Source of the DNA: Gemmatimonadota bacterium
GTDB lineage: Bacteria; Gemmatimonadota; Gemmatimonadetes; Gemmatimonadales; GWC2-71-9
NCBI GenBank assembly: GCA_025361465.1
Contig: JANYAG010000284.1
Coordinates: 1-8,380 of the forward strand
DNA length: 8,380 bases
Direction: 5' to 3'
Of the stretch, positions 7,510 to 8,380 are shown piece after piece. A program made the translations under genes and the position numbers. The notes beneath the pieces are model-generated. The model was given only the letters and a program-made list of their open reading frames with translations. It searched no databases and was not told where the DNA came from. The first letter of the stretch is position 1. Each line of letters starts with the position of its first letter.

Positions 7510-8379
7510 TCATTGGTCGAGGATCATCGCAAACATCAGCGGCGCGACGATGCTGGCGTCGCTCTCGATGATGTACTTCGGCGTGTCGATCGCGAGCTTG
7601 CCCCAGGTGATCTTCTCGTTGGGGACGGCGCCGGAGTAGGAACCATAGGACGTGGTGGAATCGGAGATCTGGCAGAAGTACGCCCAGACCGGGACATGTT
7701 CGCGCTGCAGGTCCTGGTGCAGCATCGGCACGACGCAGATCGGGAAGTCGCCCGCGATCCCGCCCCCGATCTGGAAGAAGCCGATGCCCTTGCTGTCGGC
7801 GTTGGCGGTGTACCACTCGGCCAGCGTGATCATGTACTCGATGCCGGTGCGGACGGTGTGGACGTTCTTGACGTCACCGGTGATGACGTGGCCGGAGTAC
7901 ATGTTGCCGAGCGTCGAGTCCTCCCAGCCGGGAACCCAGATGGGGAGGTTCTTCTCGCACGCCGCGAGCATCCACGAATCCTTCGGGTCGATCTGGTAGT
8001 ACTGCCTGAGCTTGCCGCTGCGCAGCACACGATAGAAGAACTCGTGCGGGAAGTAGCGTTCCTTCGCCTTGTCGGCGGCGACCCATTCATCGAGCACCGC
8101 GCCTTCCAGCCGGCGCATCGCCTCCATCTCGGGGATGCAGGTGTCGGTGACGCGGTTCATGTGCCGGTCGAGCAGGTCCTTTTCATCCCGCGGCGTCAAG
8201 TCGCGGTAGTGGGGCACCCGTTCGTAGTAGTCGTGCGCCACGAGGTTGAAAATGTCCTCCTCGAGGTTGGCGCCGGTGCAGGTGATCGCCTGGATCTTGT
8301 CGCGTCGGATCATCTCGGCGAGCGACAACCCCAGTTCCGCCGTGCTCATGGCGCCGGCGAGGGTGTCCATCATCTTGCC
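7510..8379 (-). CDS. Deoxyhypusine-synthase-like protein, 5' end outside the window
   Basis: NAD-dependent aminobutyl-transfer enzyme family; eukaryotic and archaeal members modify eIF5A/aIF5A using spermidine. Bacteria lack that substrate, so bacterial members probably act on free polyamines; some have been assigned as homospermidine synthases, as I recall. The visible part includes GK before MMDTLAGAMSTAELGLSL. ATG 8373 is internal by homology, because the family has about 40-60 more residues in front. Counting from that ATG: CTGANLEED (32-40), LPIWVPGWEDSTLGNM (143-158), NAD-site GGG (203-205) and the catalytic-loop motif NEKITWGK (252-259). Lys259 matches human Lys329, Trp257 matches Trp327 and Glu253 matches Glu323. 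Human His288 and Asp316 correspond to Asp209 and Tyr246 here, so the substrate pocket differs. The stop (7512-7510) overlaps an ATG of the adaptor frame as ATGA. It is the most upstream operon gene visible; the promoter is outside the window. Confidence 0.88.
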   Translation of the reverse strand, partial: GKMMDTLAGAMSTAELGLSLAEMIRRDKIQAITCTGANLEEDIFNLVAHDYYERVPHYRDLTPRDEKDLLDRHMNRVTDTCIPEMEAMRRLEGAVLDEWVAADKAKERYFPHEFFYRVLRSGKLRQYYQIDPKDSWMLAACEKNLPIWVPGWEDSTLGNMYSGHVITGDVKNVHTVRTGIEYMITLAEWYTANADSKGIGFFQIGGGIAGDFPICVVPMLHQDLQREHVPVWAYFCQISDSTTSYGSYSGAVPNEKITWGKLAIDTPKYIIESDASIVAPLMFAMILDQ

Positions 8380-8380
8380 A

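Noticed and set aside
7463..7816. Long upstream extension of the adaptor frame to 7816
   Set aside because: It overlaps conserved deoxyhypusine-synthase-like coding sequence, including the catalytic Lys, in another frame; the signal peptide marks the real start at 7462 or at most 7513.
8361..8373. ATG 8373 as the true start of the synthase-like gene
   Set aside because: The frame continues upstream with Gly-Lys as in homologues, and the family has an N-terminal segment that is missing here, so the gene is cut by the window edge.

Overview
This 8,380-base window is GC-rich, densely coded bacterial chromosome with no mobile element, CRISPR array, rRNA or tRNA that I can see. The gene set points to Gemmatimonadota or a close relative: a membrane Ser/Thr kinase whose start (TIERELTGGGMSRVFVA) has a style I associate with that phylum, a Big_2-type repeat lipoprotein, and a bacterial deoxyhypusine-synthase-like protein. 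This placement is inference from protein style, not from a marker gene.

Left part (1-864): the 3' part of an AlkA-like DNA-3-methyladenine glycosylase, cut by the window edge, is followed by a 37-residue single-pass membrane protein with a good ribosome binding site. A perfect 12-bp hairpin separates these plus-strand genes from the convergent lipoprotein gene.

Middle part (862-4621): a minus-strand lipoprotein carries three bacterial Ig-like repeats and an unrecognised C-terminal domain. About 400 bases with no convincing gene separate it from a divergent plus-strand receptor-type Ser/Thr kinase. The kinase has an intact cytoplasmic catalytic domain, one membrane span and a roughly 315-residue outer domain. 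It starts at a GTG that overlaps the stop of a possible 8-codon leader, and its probable terminator lies inside the 3' end of the converging permease gene.

Right part (4609-8380, all minus strand): a tight operon runs deoxyhypusine-synthase-like enzyme (5' end outside the window), HlyD/YbhG-type periplasmic adaptor lipoprotein, ABC ATPase, ABC-2 permease. The last three together make a complete inner-membrane export unit plus adaptor. The ATPase and permease are joined to their upstream neighbours by 4-base stop/start overlaps. The adaptor has an overlapping ATG too, but its more likely start is 51 bases further in, inside the loop of a hairpin that would cover its ribosome binding site.

Most of the window is ordinary. 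The points most worth a second look are the enzyme-exporter operon, in which the synthase-like enzyme keeps the catalytic Lys but has changed substrate-pocket residues; the start hairpin and purine repeats of the adaptor; the kinase leader; and the small membrane protein.
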